From: an uncultured Myxococcales bacterium
Lineage (GTDB): Bacteria > Myxococcota_A > Bradymonadia > UBA7976 > UBA1532
Assembly: GCA_903847385.1 (NCBI GenBank)
Contig: CAINDO010000074.1
Coordinates: forward strand, 1 to 38,742
Length of the DNA stretch: 38,742 bases
Direction: 5' to 3'
Positions 1 to 9,142 of the stretch are shown here, piece by piece. Under the pieces are notes generated by a model. That model did no database searches and was not told the origin of the DNA. It saw only the letters and a program-made list of their open reading frames with translations. The position numbers and the translations under genes are program-made. How positions within the stretch are numbered: position 1 is the first letter of the stretch; the number at the start of each line of letters is the position of its first letter.

Positions 1-1255
1 CGCTGGCCGGGGCGGCATCGCTCGCAGGCGCGGCGGCGCTGGCCGGAGCGGCGTCGGACCCGGGGGCGGGCGCACCGTCGGAGCCCGGCGCGGGCGCCTC
101 CGGGGCCTTCTCCTGGGGCTTGAGCGTGTCCGCCTGCTCGAGGAACTGGATCGTGGCGTTGATCGGGTCGTGCGGCCCGGGCTTCACCACGTCGCGGTAC
201 TTGACGTAGAAGGCCAGCGCCTTCTTGGGCAGGTTGAGCTGCTCCTCGTAGATCTTGCCGACGCGCAGCAGGACCTCGGGGTTGTCGCCGCGGATCTCGA
301 GGCTCTCCTCGTAGACCTTGGCCGCCGGCTCGAACTGCTGGGTGCCGTACAGCGCGTCCGCCTCGCCCACCATGGCCTGGTAGTGCTTGGGGAACCGAGC
401 TCGCACGGCCTGGAACTGCGGCAGGGCCGCGGCATAGTCGAGGTAGTCCAGATAGATGGCGGCGAGGTTGAGCCGCGCCTCGTCCATCGTCGGGTCGAAG
501 CCGATGGCCTTCTCGAACTCCGCCACGGCGCCGGGGACGTCGTTGAGCGCGAAGTAGGCCAGCCCGAGGTTGTTCTCGGCGAAGGCGTTCTTCGCATCGT
601 AGCTCGTCGCCTTCTTGAACATCAGCACGGCCAGCGGGAGCTTGTTCTGCTTCAGGTAGATCAGGCCGAGGTTGATGATCGCCGGCACGTTCTTCGGCTG
701 AACGGCGAGGACCTCCTTGACGTACTTGAGGGCCGTCTGGAAGTCGCCCTTGCGCTGATATGCTGCGGCGAGGTTGTTGCGCGCGCCGAGGTCTTCGGGG
801 CTCGCCCGGAGCACGGACTCGAACTCCGTGATCGCGTTGTCGTTCTCACCGCTGAACATCAGGGCCCGACCGAAGTCGAGCTGCACCGCGCGGGGCACGT
901 TGCCCTTGGCGATGACCTTCCGGTACGCCCCGGCGGAGTCGGCGTGGCGGCCGGACTTGCCGTAGCAGTAAGCCAGGTTGAGCCAGGCGGCGTCGTAGGC
1001 CGGATAGGCCACGGTCGCCGCTTCGAAGTGACCGCTGGCCGTGGCGTAGTCGGGGGGCGTCTGCTCGAGGGCGGTGACGCCCGCGTTGAATGCCTTGACG
1101 GCGGCGTCGGGCACGCCGACGACCTTCTCGACCTTCGGCGCGGCCTGAACCGTCTCGACGGGCTTGGGCGGCGGGGAGCTGCCGCACGCGAGCAGCGCGA
1201 TGGCCGCCGTGGCCGAGGTCAGGACATGGCTGAATCGGAACCGGCGCCCGCTCAT
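1..1255 (-). CDS. gltE: TPR-repeat lipoprotein, GltE/AglT-like (partial, C-terminus beyond left edge)
   Basis: The reading frame opens at ATG 1255 and stays open to base 1 (about 418 residues visible). The N-terminus MSGRRFRFSHVLTSATAAIA is followed by a lipobox ending LLAC, so an outer-membrane or periplasm-facing lipoprotein is expected. The body is a run of TPR units (for example around the segments AWLNLAYCYGKSG, ARNNLAAAYQRKGD, AENNLGLAYFAL and ARLNLAAIYLDY). The visible end is a Pro/Ala/Ser/Asp-rich low-complexity tail. The start overlaps the stop of the upstream TPR gene by 4 bases (ATGA), implying coupled translation. Myxococcus GltE (AglT) is a TPR lipoprotein of similar size encoded directly after GltD, and the same order is seen here. 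The CDS and lipoprotein call are near certain; the GltE identity is inferred from architecture and gene order. Confidence 0.8.
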   Translation of the reverse strand, partial: MSGRRFRFSHVLTSATAAIALLACGSSPPPKPVETVQAAPKVEKVVGVPDAAVKAFNAGVTALEQTPPDYATASGHFEAATVAYPAYDAAWLNLAYCYGKSGRHADSAGAYRKVIAKGNVPRAVQLDFGRALMFSGENDNAITEFESVLRASPEDLGARNNLAAAYQRKGDFQTALKYVKEVLAVQPKNVPAIINLGLIYLKQNKLPLAVLMFKKATSYDAKNAFAENNLGLAYFALNDVPGAVAEFEKAIGFDPTMDEARLNLAAIYLDYLDYAAALPQFQAVRARFPKHYQAMVGEADALYGTQQFEPAAKVYEESLEIRGDNPEVLLRVGKIYEEQLNLPKKALAFYVKYRDVVKPGPHDPINATIQFLEQADTLKPQEKAPEAPAPGSDGAPAPGSDAAPASAAAPASDAAPAS

Positions 1256-4200
1256 TTCGACTGCTCCTTCTTCGCATCCGCCGCCGGCGCCGCCGAGGCC
1301 GGGGCCGCAGGGGCTCCGGCAGCGGGCGTCGCCGCCGCATCGGCCGGCGCCGCGGGCGCGGCCGGCTTGTCCAGCTTCTCGATGTCCTCGATCTTGCCGT
1401 CCGCCGACTTGATGAAGGTCGTCGTGAACGTCGCGATCACGGGCCACTCGGTGTTGACCACCGCGTCCTCGAGCACGGGGAACTTGGCCGGGGACACCTT
1501 GACCAGCAGCGCCGCCGACTTGCGAGACCACTCGTTGTAGACGTGGTTCTTGTGGGCGAGCTTCAGGGCGTTGTCCATGGCCTCGATGGCCTTCTCGTTG
1601 AGCGGCGTGGCCTTGTCGTCGAGCATGGCGCGGTAGACCACCTGCTCGTCCTCGTTCAACTCCGGAGGCACCGGCAGGTCGAACAGGCTCTTGGCGAAGA
1701 GGTGGTACATCTCGCCGAGGCGGTAGAGGGCGCCCGCGCTGACGTCGTGGGCCTTGTAGTCGAGCACGCCGAAGTTCGACTTCTCGACCTTCGTCAGCAG
1801 CTCGGCCTTCTGGACCAGGGTGCGGCGCAGCACGTTGTCCGGGAACGAGACCTTGATGGCCTCGAAGTCGCCGTAGTCGTACTCGGAGAGCGCGAAGGCG
1901 GACTTGGCGGCCGCCCGGGCGATCTCACGCTTCGTCTTGATGTCCTCGGGGAGCTTCTTGTAGGCCGCCAGGGACTTCTCGAACTCGACGATCGCGTCGC
2001 GCCGGGCCGTCTTGGCGCCCTGTTTCTGAATCACGACACCGCGGCGCAGGAAGGCCTCGACCAGGCGCTGCGCCTGCGTCTTCTGGTACTTCTTGATGTA
2101 GGCGTCGTAGGTCTCGAGGGCCTTCTTCCAGTCCTTCTTCTTCTCGTAGAGGTCCGCGATCTTGATGAAGATCTCGGCCGTGTCCTCCCGCTCGGGGAAC
2201 TTCTTCACGTAGGTCTGGAAGATCGCGATGGCCTGGTCGTTCTGCTCGAGCGCGACGCGGATGGCGCCGGCGTTGTAGAGCGAGTCGGCCATCTGCGGCA
2301 CGTCCGGGAAGGCGGCCATCTTCTCGAAGTAGTCGGCCGCCTTGTCGAAGTCGGTCTGGCTCTCATAGAGCGCGCCGAGGACGAAGTGGGCCTCCGTCGC
2401 CTGCGGCTCCTTCGGGTAGCGCTTGATCAGGCTCTCGTAGAGGTCGATGGCCTCCTGCGTGCGCTCGGCCTTCTCGCTGATGGCGGCGGCGTTGAACAGC
2501 GCGATGGGGGCCTTCGGATGCGTGGGGAACTCCTTGATGAACCGCAGCATCTGCTCGCGGGCCTTCTCGTTCTCCCCCTTCTTCGAGAGCTCCGTGGCGT
2601 ACTCGTTGATGGAGATCGCGATGACCTCCTCGAGCTTGGCCTTGGAGAGGACCTCGAAGTTCTTCTTGTCCAGCATGTAGCGGCCCCACCGCTCCATCTG
2701 GTCCCAGCGCTTCAACCGGTAGTTCGAGTCGAAGAGCGTCGCGACGGCGTGGCCGGCGTACTTGTGCGCCGAGTGGTGCTCGATGATCACCTCGAGGCGC
2801 TTGATGCCCTCGGAGTAGTGGCCCTTGTTGATGTAGATCTCGGCCGCGCGGAACGACACGAAGGGCACTTCCTTGTCCTTCGGGTACTCCGTGACGTAAC
2901 CCTCGCAGGCCTTCACGAAGGCATCTTCCGTGGGGTGCAGCGGCGTCTCCGGGATCGGCTCGAACTTGTCGTTCGGATCCTTCTTGACGTAGGAGACGCC
3001 CGCGTCGACCTCCATCTTCCCCTTGTCCTTGGGGTCGACCTTCTTGCCCTTGGGCGGGGCCTTGACTTCGGGGCGCTTGGCAACGCCCGCGTCGAACATC
3101 TTCTCCTCCATGGCGAGGATGACGGCGTAGGCCGATTCGACGGAGTACTTGCCCTTGGGATCGCGCTTCACGACCGACGCGTAGTGACCCGCGGCCTTGT
3201 CCCACTCCTTGGTCTGGAAGTAGTAGATTTCCGCGAGGAAGAACTCTTTCTCGTAGAGGTCCTTCGACTCGGGGAACCACGCGAGGTAGCGCTCGTAGTT
3301 CTCCGCGGCGGAGCGGTAGAACCGCGCCACGCGCTCGGCCTGCCCCGGCTTCTCCTCGTTCTTCTGCGCGTGCTGGTGGTACCAGGAGATCAGCCAGTCG
3401 AGCTGCTCTTCGCGGTACTGGTTGGCGCGCGTGATCGCCTCTTCGTCGCCCTTGTTCGTGACGAACCAGGTCGACTTCGGGTCGAACTCACTGAGGAACC
3501 GGTTGATGATCGGGTCGGTCTTGGTCAGCTCGGCGGTGTCGGCGTCGACGTTCTCGAGCTTCTTGTAGGCGGCCGTGATGCGCTCGGCGTAGGCCGGCAC
3601 GGTCTTGGCCTGCTTGTCGGCGCCGATCAGGTACTCGAAGACGGCGATCTCGTCGTCCGTCTTGTCCTGCTTGCTGAAGATGCCGCCGATCTTCTCGAGG
3701 TACTCGATCTCGAGGGGACGCCCGCCCTGCTTCTTGTAGTAGTCGCGGGCCTCTTTCCACCCGTCGTCCAGCTCGGCGTAACACAGCACCAGGGCCGAGT
3801 AGGCCTGCTGCGTGAAGTAGACCTTCCGCTTGTCGTTGCCCTTCTGGAGCTCGACGACGTTCTGGAAGGCCTTGATGCCGTCCGGGTACTCCTTGAGGTT
3901 GTAGTGCACGTACCCGAGCTTGTAGAGCGCGTAGGGGTACTGTGAACTCTCCTTGTTCTCGAGGACCTTCAGGTAGTTGGTCTTCGCGGCGAAGAGGAGG
4001 TCCTGGTCGAAGTAGTACTCGGCGACGGCCAGGTAGGCGTCGGTCACGTACTTGGACTTCGGGTAGTCCTTGGTCAGGCGGAGCATGTAGCTCGCGCCGT
4101 CCTTCTTCTTGTCCGCCGAGATCAGCCCGCGGCCGAGGTAGAACATGACCTCGTCGATGCGGCTGTAGTTCGGGAACTCCTTCAGGAGCGCCTTGTACTC

Positions 4201-4668
4201 GTCGATGGCCTTGCTGTAGTCGGCCGCCGGCTCGTCGGGCTTCTTCTTGAGGGTGCCGTTGAGATAGGCCTCGTACTGCTTGTCGTAGTCCTTCCGGGTG
4301 AGGAAGTAGCGGTACTTGGCTTCCTCCCACTCTTTCTCGGCGATGCGGAAGAGCAGGTCGGCCTTGTTCTTGTACAGAGGATCACGGGCGAGGATGGCCC
4401 GCATCTCCTTGATCTGCCGCTGGCGCGTCTCGGAGAGCTTCTTCTCGACGTCCTCGCGGAACTTCTCCCGCTCGCCTTCCTCGGCGACCTTCGCGACGTC
4501 CGCGCTGCCCTGGTCGGGGCGCACGACGTTCTTGGCGGCCTGGTCGCCTTGGGCGGCGGCGGACAGCTCGTCCTTGCCGCCCTCGGGCTTCTTCTGCGCG
4601 TATGCCGGGGTGCAGACCGTCGTTGCGACGGCCGCGCCGAGAATCCACTGGTGCCAGGACGGCTTCAT
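1252..4668 (-). CDS. gltD: Large periplasmic TPR protein, GltD/AgmU-like
   Basis: This 1138-aa protein begins with a signal peptide (MKPSWHQWILGAAVATTVC then a cleavage-like TPAYA). A charged coiled segment follows (about residues 60-100), then TPR/TPR-like helical repeats over most of the length, with recurring patterns such as ALYKLGYVHYNLKEYPDGIK and AHFVLGALYESQTDFDKAAD. The last 50 residues are Pro/Ala-rich and end in a charged tail. No enzymatic motif is visible, so it is probably a scaffold. Start and stop both overlap neighbours by 4 bases (ATGA at 4665-4668 and 1252-1255). In Myxococcus xanthus GltD (AgmU) is a TPR protein of about 1200 residues next to gltE and part of the periplasmic gliding complex; length, topology and order fit. 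The exact orthology is inferred. Confidence 0.85.
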   Translation of the reverse strand: MKPSWHQWILGAAVATTVCTPAYAQKKPEGGKDELSAAAQGDQAAKNVVRPDQGSADVAKVAEEGEREKFREDVEKKLSETRQRQIKEMRAILARDPLYKNKADLLFRIAEKEWEEAKYRYFLTRKDYDKQYEAYLNGTLKKKPDEPAADYSKAIDEYKALLKEFPNYSRIDEVMFYLGRGLISADKKKDGASYMLRLTKDYPKSKYVTDAYLAVAEYYFDQDLLFAAKTNYLKVLENKESSQYPYALYKLGYVHYNLKEYPDGIKAFQNVVELQKGNDKRKVYFTQQAYSALVLCYAELDDGWKEARDYYKKQGGRPLEIEYLEKIGGIFSKQDKTDDEIAVFEYLIGADKQAKTVPAYAERITAAYKKLENVDADTAELTKTDPIINRFLSEFDPKSTWFVTNKGDEEAITRANQYREEQLDWLISWYHQHAQKNEEKPGQAERVARFYRSAAENYERYLAWFPESKDLYEKEFFLAEIYYFQTKEWDKAAGHYASVVKRDPKGKYSVESAYAVILAMEEKMFDAGVAKRPEVKAPPKGKKVDPKDKGKMEVDAGVSYVKKDPNDKFEPIPETPLHPTEDAFVKACEGYVTEYPKDKEVPFVSFRAAEIYINKGHYSEGIKRLEVIIEHHSAHKYAGHAVATLFDSNYRLKRWDQMERWGRYMLDKKNFEVLSKAKLEEVIAISINEYATELSKKGENEKAREQMLRFIKEFPTHPKAPIALFNAAAISEKAERTQEAIDLYESLIKRYPKEPQATEAHFVLGALYESQTDFDKAADYFEKMAAFPDVPQMADSLYNAGAIRVALEQNDQAIAIFQTYVKKFPEREDTAEIFIKIADLYEKKKDWKKALETYDAYIKKYQKTQAQRLVEAFLRRGVVIQKQGAKTARRDAIVEFEKSLAAYKKLPEDIKTKREIARAAAKSAFALSEYDYGDFEAIKVSFPDNVLRRTLVQKAELLTKVEKSNFGVLDYKAHDVSAGALYRLGEMYHLFAKSLFDLPVPPELNEDEQVVYRAMLDDKATPLNEKAIEAMDNALKLAHKNHVYNEWSRKSAALLVKVSPAKFPVLEDAVVNTEWPVIATFTTTFIKSADGKIEDIEKLDKPAAPAAPADAAATPAAGAPAAPASAAPAADAKKEQSK

Positions 4669-6614
4669 TGCTCGGGGGCTCCCTTGCAGACTTCCGTGAG
4701 ATTGCTGCGGTAGGCGTTGATCTCGTCTTCCCAGTACTCACCTTCGAAGGGCCAGGTGAGGTACTTGTCGCCGACGAAAACCGAGGCCGTGCGCTGGGAG
4801 GCCGCCGCCGCGGCGGCCTGCGAGGTCTCCTGGTAGGAGTCCTTGATGGCCTTCTCCAGCTCGTCCGCCTGGACCTCGTCGATCTCGATGCGGATCTCGG
4901 ACAGCTTGACCTCGAGATCGGTCAGCTCGGCGTCGAGGCGCTGGAGGATGGCGCTGATCTTGATGCCCATCTCCATCTGCGCGTCCCGCTGCTGAGTCTC
5001 GACGGAGGACAGCAGGCGGTTGGCGAGGTCGGCGCCCAGGTTGTCCTTGTGCGTCGACAGCTCACTCACCTCGCGGCGGCGGTTGCGCACCGTGCCGTAG
5101 AGCTCGCTGAACTCGGCGTCCGCCAGGGTCGCCATGCGCAGCAGGCGAGGCAGCTCGACGCCCTTGTTGGTCTGACCGAGCACGAAGGCGCGGTACAGGG
5201 TCTCGGGCGTGGTGTACTCGGCCAGGTACTTCTGCAGCGGGGCCTTCAGCGCGAGGTACTTCTCCTCCATGCGCTTGACGGCGTCGTGCGCGAAGTCGAA
5301 GTGGCAGGTGTTCATGAACACCGTGGCCTCGAGCAGGTGCGAGTCGGGCAGGAAGTAGTTCTCCCAGTCCGGACCGTCCAGCGTGTGGAAGATGCCCATG
5401 CCGCGGCGGACGTCACCCTTGAGGAAGTACGACCAGCCGATCTCGTAGAGCGCGTTGACGTAGTTCGTCGAGTCCGTCGGGACCTTGCGGTAGTAGAAGA
5501 TCGCGACGTCGTACAGGCCGACGGTGTAGGCGATCCGGGCCAGCGCCAGGTAGGAGAGGTGCGCGACGCGGTCCTCGTCCTTGCTCTCGGCGGCCGTGAC
5601 GGCCTGCTGGAAGAGCGGCGACGCGGTGATGAGCTTCTGAGCCCGCTCGTCCGTGTCCTGCTCCCCGGCCTCGAGCACGACCATCAGGCCGAGCAGGTAC
5701 TGCGCATCGGAGAAGTCCGCGCCCTCGTTCGACACCTGGGCGAGGTACTTGCGGGCCTCGTCGTAGCGGTTGTAGTCGAAGAAGAACTTGCCCAGGTAGT
5801 AGTTGTAACCGTCCTGGAAGGGCTTCGGCGCGTTGCCCACGAAGTAGTTCGTGAGCTTCTCGAGCGTCACCGGGTTGTACGAGATCTTCTGGCCGCAGCG
5901 GCGCAGACCCTCGAAGGCGGGCACGAAGGCGTCGTTGTCCGGGCCGGCCTCGACCACCTCGTGGTAGGTGGCCGCGGCGTTGCCGTACATCTTCAGCGCG
6001 AAGAGCGAGTCCGCGAGGCCGAGCTTGGCCTGGAGGGCGCTGGGCTTCTTCGGGTCGGACTTCTGGACGAACTCGTCGTACAGGCGCGCAGCGCGGTAGT
6101 ACTCGGCGTCCTCGTAGGCATCACGTGCGCTCTCGAGCTGAGAGGCGATGCGCTTGGACTCCTCGGCCGCCATCTTCTGCCGCTCCTGGTCGGCAGCGCG
6201 ACGCGATGCCTCACGGATCCGGGCTTCTTCCTCGATGGCCTCGCGGTCCTTGTCCTCCTGCTCGCGCAGGCGCTGCAGGTCGTCCTTCTGGCCCGGCTCG
6301 GCGGCCGGCTCCGGCGCGGGCTCGGGGGCCGGCGCAGGCGCGGCGCTGCCCGTGGACTTCATCATCGCTTCGATGACGTCCTTGGGCACGCCGGCGGCCT
6401 CCAGGGTCTTCATGTCCTGGACGGTGAGATTGAACGTCGAGTGCGTACCCTCGATCGTCTGCACGATCACGTTCCCCGGCAGACCGGACTTGTGCATCTG
6501 GATCACGTTGTCGACCGTGATGGCCAGCGCAGGCCCGGCGGCCAGCGAGGTGATCAGGAATGAAAGCGCCGTCGCTCGCAAGCGTCCGGCGCGGGTGGAA
6601 TTCCGTTGCCGCAT
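4665..6614 (-). CDS. gltC: Periplasmic TPR protein, GltC-like gliding motility component
   Basis: This 649-aa protein has an N-terminal signal peptide ending near AGPALA. A short conserved-looking alpha segment (ITVDNVIQMHKSGLPGNVI, about 32-50) follows, then an Ala/Pro/Glu linker (about 90-105), a strongly charged coiled coil (about 108-165), TPR-like repeats (about 165-480), and a second helical region with a Glu/Lys pattern (about 540-600). A strong Shine-Dalgarno AGGAGG (complement of 6621-6626) sits 6 bases before ATG 6614. It lies 11 bp after the outer-membrane barrel gene and overlaps the next TPR gene by 4 bases. M. xanthus GltC is a periplasmic TPR protein of similar size encoded with the outer-membrane proteins GltA/GltB/GltK, which matches the barrel gene directly upstream. 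The name is inferred from size, topology and context. Confidence 0.85.
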   Translation of the reverse strand: MRQRNSTRAGRLRATALSFLITSLAAGPALAITVDNVIQMHKSGLPGNVIVQTIEGTHSTFNLTVQDMKTLEAAGVPKDVIEAMMKSTGSAAPAPAPEPAPEPAAEPGQKDDLQRLREQEDKDREAIEEEARIREASRRAADQERQKMAAEESKRIASQLESARDAYEDAEYYRAARLYDEFVQKSDPKKPSALQAKLGLADSLFALKMYGNAAATYHEVVEAGPDNDAFVPAFEGLRRCGQKISYNPVTLEKLTNYFVGNAPKPFQDGYNYYLGKFFFDYNRYDEARKYLAQVSNEGADFSDAQYLLGLMVVLEAGEQDTDERAQKLITASPLFQQAVTAAESKDEDRVAHLSYLALARIAYTVGLYDVAIFYYRKVPTDSTNYVNALYEIGWSYFLKGDVRRGMGIFHTLDGPDWENYFLPDSHLLEATVFMNTCHFDFAHDAVKRMEEKYLALKAPLQKYLAEYTTPETLYRAFVLGQTNKGVELPRLLRMATLADAEFSELYGTVRNRRREVSELSTHKDNLGADLANRLLSSVETQQRDAQMEMGIKISAILQRLDAELTDLEVKLSEIRIEIDEVQADELEKAIKDSYQETSQAAAAAASQRTASVFVGDKYLTWPFEGEYWEDEINAYRSNLTEVCKGAPEQ

Positions 6615-6625
6615 CGAACGCCTCC

Positions 6626-7453
6626 TCAGGGAAACATCACGCCGACGCCGAGGGAGAACTCCGCCGGGATCGAGACACCGCCGCGGAACTTCTCGAAGAA
6701 GAAGTGCCGGTAGTCGGTGCGGATGTTCACGTAGTCATTGATGAACCAGCGGAAGCCGAGGAGCGCGTTGCCGGCAGGCCCCTGCTTGGACTGGGGCTGC
6801 GGGTTCGTCTCGGTCTTGGTCTCCGTGAAGACGAAGCCGCCACCGAGACCCACGTAGGTCTCGAAGTGGGTCAGCTTGGTGCCGAGGAGGCTGATCTTCC
6901 CGTAGAAGGGCGCCCAGAGGAAGTCCACCGTGTGGTAGTGGTTCATCTTCTGCTGGATCTGGGCGGTCTTCAGGCCGAGCTCGTCCTCGAGGTAGCCGGT
7001 CAGGCCCGAGGGCTTCTGAATGGCGTACGCGCCCGAGTACTCGACGGCGAACTGCTCGGAGATGTGGTAGCCGAGGCGCAGACCGACCGGGAAGTAGACG
7101 ATGAAGTCGTCGTTCGGGATCGTGCCGAAGAAGGCGGTGGCCTCGAAGCGGCCGTCCTTCTCGACGAGGCGCTTCTGGACGACGGAGACCTCACGGCGCT
7201 TGCCCCAGAAGAGGCTCAGGTCCGCTTCGAGGTCCTTCTCGGCGGCCGTGGCGGAGGCCTCGGTCATCTGACCGGCGGGATCGGCCGACGCAGCGTCGGC
7301 GGCGGGCGCCCCCTCGGGGGCCGGCGCCGCGGCGGTACCGGTATCCTGGGCGTGGGCGGTGCCGACGCACAGGAAGGCGGCGATGGTGGCAAAAAGCAAC
7401 GGGTCCTTGGACATGCCGTACATCTCGCTCGAACTCCCCTGGCCGGTTTTCAT
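6626..7453 (-). CDS. Outer-membrane beta-barrel domain protein (GltA/GltB/GltK or CglE type)
   Basis: This protein has up to 275 residues. A signal peptide (LLFATIAAFLCVGTAHAQ) is followed by an acidic Ala/Pro linker to about residue 60. Alternating aromatic and polar strands such as DFIVYFPVGLRLGYHIS, YVGLGGGFVFTET and NALLGFRWFINDYVNIRTD follow. The C-terminal strand FSLGVGVMFP ends in hydrophobic residues, as expected for BAM-inserted barrels. The layout resembles the myxococcal outer-membrane beta-barrel family to which the Glt outer-membrane proteins belong. ATG 7453 overlaps the upstream stop (ATGA), but an internal ATG at 7423 has a better-placed AGGGGAG upstream and gives a shorter, more typical signal peptide, so either start is possible. 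Which Glt barrel it equals cannot be told by eye. Confidence 0.85.
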   Translation of the reverse strand: MKTGQGSSSEMYGMSKDPLLFATIAAFLCVGTAHAQDTGTAAAPAPEGAPAADAASADPAGQMTEASATAAEKDLEADLSLFWGKRREVSVVQKRLVEKDGRFEATAFFGTIPNDDFIVYFPVGLRLGYHISEQFAVEYSGAYAIQKPSGLTGYLEDELGLKTAQIQQKMNHYHTVDFLWAPFYGKISLLGTKLTHFETYVGLGGGFVFTETKTETNPQPQSKQGPAGNALLGFRWFINDYVNIRTDYRHFFFEKFRGGVSIPAEFSLGVGVMFP

Positions 7454-8772
7454 TTGACGAACCAGAGGCGCGTGTCGTCCGCCGCCTGGTCCTTGTTGCG
7501 CTTGAGTGGGGTGGTGACGGTCTTCGCGCTCAGAGTGAGCGAGAGATCGGACGACAGCAGGTACGCACCGGGATCGATGCCGATCGTGTCCGTGCTGCTG
7601 ACGCGGAGCTTCCAGGCGCCCGAAAGTCGGTTCGCGACGAGGGGCTCGAGCGTGTCGCTCGTGGTGAACTCGTCCGCGCGCTCGATGAAGATGTACTCGC
7701 CGCCCGTGGCGCAGGCGAGCTCGTAGAGGGCCTGGTCGCGACCGCGGGGGAAACCCGAGGCGACCGTGGGCTGCAGGTGCACGACAATGACCGGCACGGG
7801 GGTCTTCTCGCCGCCGTACGTGTGGTTCGCGTAGCTCTGCGTGACCTCGGTGACGGTCTTGCCGGAGCCCGACGAGTCACCGCTCTCGACGCCGTCCGTA
7901 AACAGGACGACGACGGGGTTGAGGTCCTTGGTCTTGTCGCCGTTGATGACGATCTTGTAGGTCTGGTCGAGGGCATCCGCGAGGGGCGTCGCGCCGGTCT
8001 CGCCGCGCTCGAGCTTGCTCAGGCCGTCCATCTCCTTGTCGGCCTGGCACGTGGCGCCGTCCGAGCCCGCCGGGCAGACCATCACGTCGCGGTTGCGCGT
8101 CGGGGTGGCGAACTCGGGCGTGATGTGCGGCTGCCGCTGGTCGAACCACACCAGCGAGAAGTAGGTGTCGCTGTCGATGTACGGCAGGCGCACCAGGTTC
8201 TTCAGGAAGGTGATGCGCTCGTCCCGCGGGTCCGACGCCTTGGCCTTGTCGACGGGCGACAGCGGATCGGGCTGCCCCTTGAGGCTGCCCGAGTTGTCGA
8301 GCAGGAGGACCACGAGGCGGTCGTCCGAGGTCCGCGTGGGGCCACCCGGCGTCTCGTAGCGCAGGTCCTGCGCGAGCAGCGAGATGCCCGTCTGGTCACC
8401 GGGCTGCTCCGAAGGTTCGGCGCAGGCCTGGAACACTGCGGCCTCGATGCTCTGGTCGCAATCCGACGACAGCGAGAACGTGAAGTCGCTCGCCCGCAGG
8501 ATGTCGGAGACCTGCCGCGGCACGCCGGACAGGTTCACCGCGTCGTCCGGCAGCAGCGAGACGGTGCCGTCGCGCGTGTAGCTCAGGATCTGCAGGGAGA
8601 GGTCGACCTGGCCGTAATCCGTCGACTCCGGCGCGCGGCACATGCCCGACGCGAGGAGCTGATCGAAGTACCTGGGCTGGTAGTCGAGGTTGACGGTGGA
8701 GTCGCAGGCCGCTGCGTATCCCGCAATCAATGCGAGGACGGCTTTGCTTTTCAGTGGGACACGAACGGGCAT
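7450..8772 (-). CDS. cglB: VWA-domain lipoprotein, CglB-like adhesin
   Basis: This 440-aa protein starts at ATG 8772 (AGGGGA 9 bases upstream). The frame stays open further upstream, but only this start places the signal peptide MPVRVPLKSKAVLALIAGYA directly before the lipobox AAAC (Cys23). A von Willebrand A domain spans about residues 150-400: MIDAS DNSGS at 159-163, the ATPLADAL threonine at about 262, and FTDG at about 292-294. Several cysteines flank and interrupt the domain (about 45, 105, 117, 233, 242 and one near 340), suggesting disulfides outside the cytoplasm. M. xanthus CglB is a VWA-type, cysteine-rich outer-membrane lipoprotein adhesin of about the same length that works with the Glt outer-membrane proteins. 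Here the gene leads an operon of exactly such proteins. The VWA lipoprotein call is firm; CglB is a strong inference. Confidence 0.85.
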   Translation of the reverse strand: MPVRVPLKSKAVLALIAGYAAACDSTVNLDYQPRYFDQLLASGMCRAPESTDYGQVDLSLQILSYTRDGTVSLLPDDAVNLSGVPRQVSDILRASDFTFSLSSDCDQSIEAAVFQACAEPSEQPGDQTGISLLAQDLRYETPGGPTRTSDDRLVVLLLDNSGSLKGQPDPLSPVDKAKASDPRDERITFLKNLVRLPYIDSDTYFSLVWFDQRQPHITPEFATPTRNRDVMVCPAGSDGATCQADKEMDGLSKLERGETGATPLADALDQTYKIVINGDKTKDLNPVVVLFTDGVESGDSSGSGKTVTEVTQSYANHTYGGEKTPVPVIVVHLQPTVASGFPRGRDQALYELACATGGEYIFIERADEFTTSDTLEPLVANRLSGAWKLRVSSTDTIGIDPGAYLLSSDLSLTLSAKTVTTPLKRNKDQAADDTRLWFVK

Positions 8773-9142
8773 CCGGACCATTCCCCTTCGCAGCATGCGG
8801 CCCCGGTTCCCCGGCACCACGAGGGCGCAGGAGGCAGCCGGACGGCCGATTGGACGCGGTTTGCTAACATGGGCGCCCCCGGGTGTCAACGTTGGAACCC
8901 GGCCTGATTCGCGGACTTGGGGCCGTCTGGACCGGGTCGGCGGAGGGTGAGGGCGGGGAGACGCGTCGGCACGGGGCGGGAGGCCCCGATCGCCATTCAA
9001 ACGCGGTGAGTGGTTGTCCCGCAGTGAAAAAAGTTGCACTGTGTTGCATCATCCCCCGCCCGAATGATGAGGTTGGTGGCCGGGGGACGCTTGTCCGAAG
9101 CTTGTCCCATTCGGAAACGGGGAAATCCGAGGAGTGCATTCG
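8773..9142. other. Divergent intergenic region between glt-like operon and ASH lipoprotein operon
   Basis: This 370-bp spacer separates two divergent operons of envelope lipoproteins and must hold both promoters. I see no convincing ORF. On the plus strand TGCTAACAT (8862-8870) resembles an extended -10 element (TGn plus TAACAT) but lacks a recognisable -35. Near 9025-9050 is an A-rich patch followed by two TTGCA words 10 bp apart. Neither is strong enough to name a promoter. Confidence 0.6.
8782..8787 (-). promoter_or_regulatory. Ribosome binding site deciding the start of the CglB-like gene
   Basis: The minus strand reads AGGGGA here, 9 bases before ATG 8772. Two other in-frame ATGs (8781 and 8796) lie too close to or ahead of it, so this site favours the 440-aa protein. 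Confidence 0.6.

Noticed and set aside
1543..3945. Long plus-strand open frame (800 codons) opposite the GltD-like gene, and a similar one at 4602-6563
   Set aside because: Composition is Leu/Val/Arg/Glu-rich with no domain, signal or motif. It mirrors codon bias of the high-GC minus-strand TPR genes, which have clear signal peptides and repeats.
9034..9048. Sigma-54-like element TTGCACTGTGTTGCA upstream of the first ASH lipoprotein gene
   Set aside because: The GG of the -24 box is missing and spacing to the -12 GC is one base short; chance TTGCA repeats explain it.
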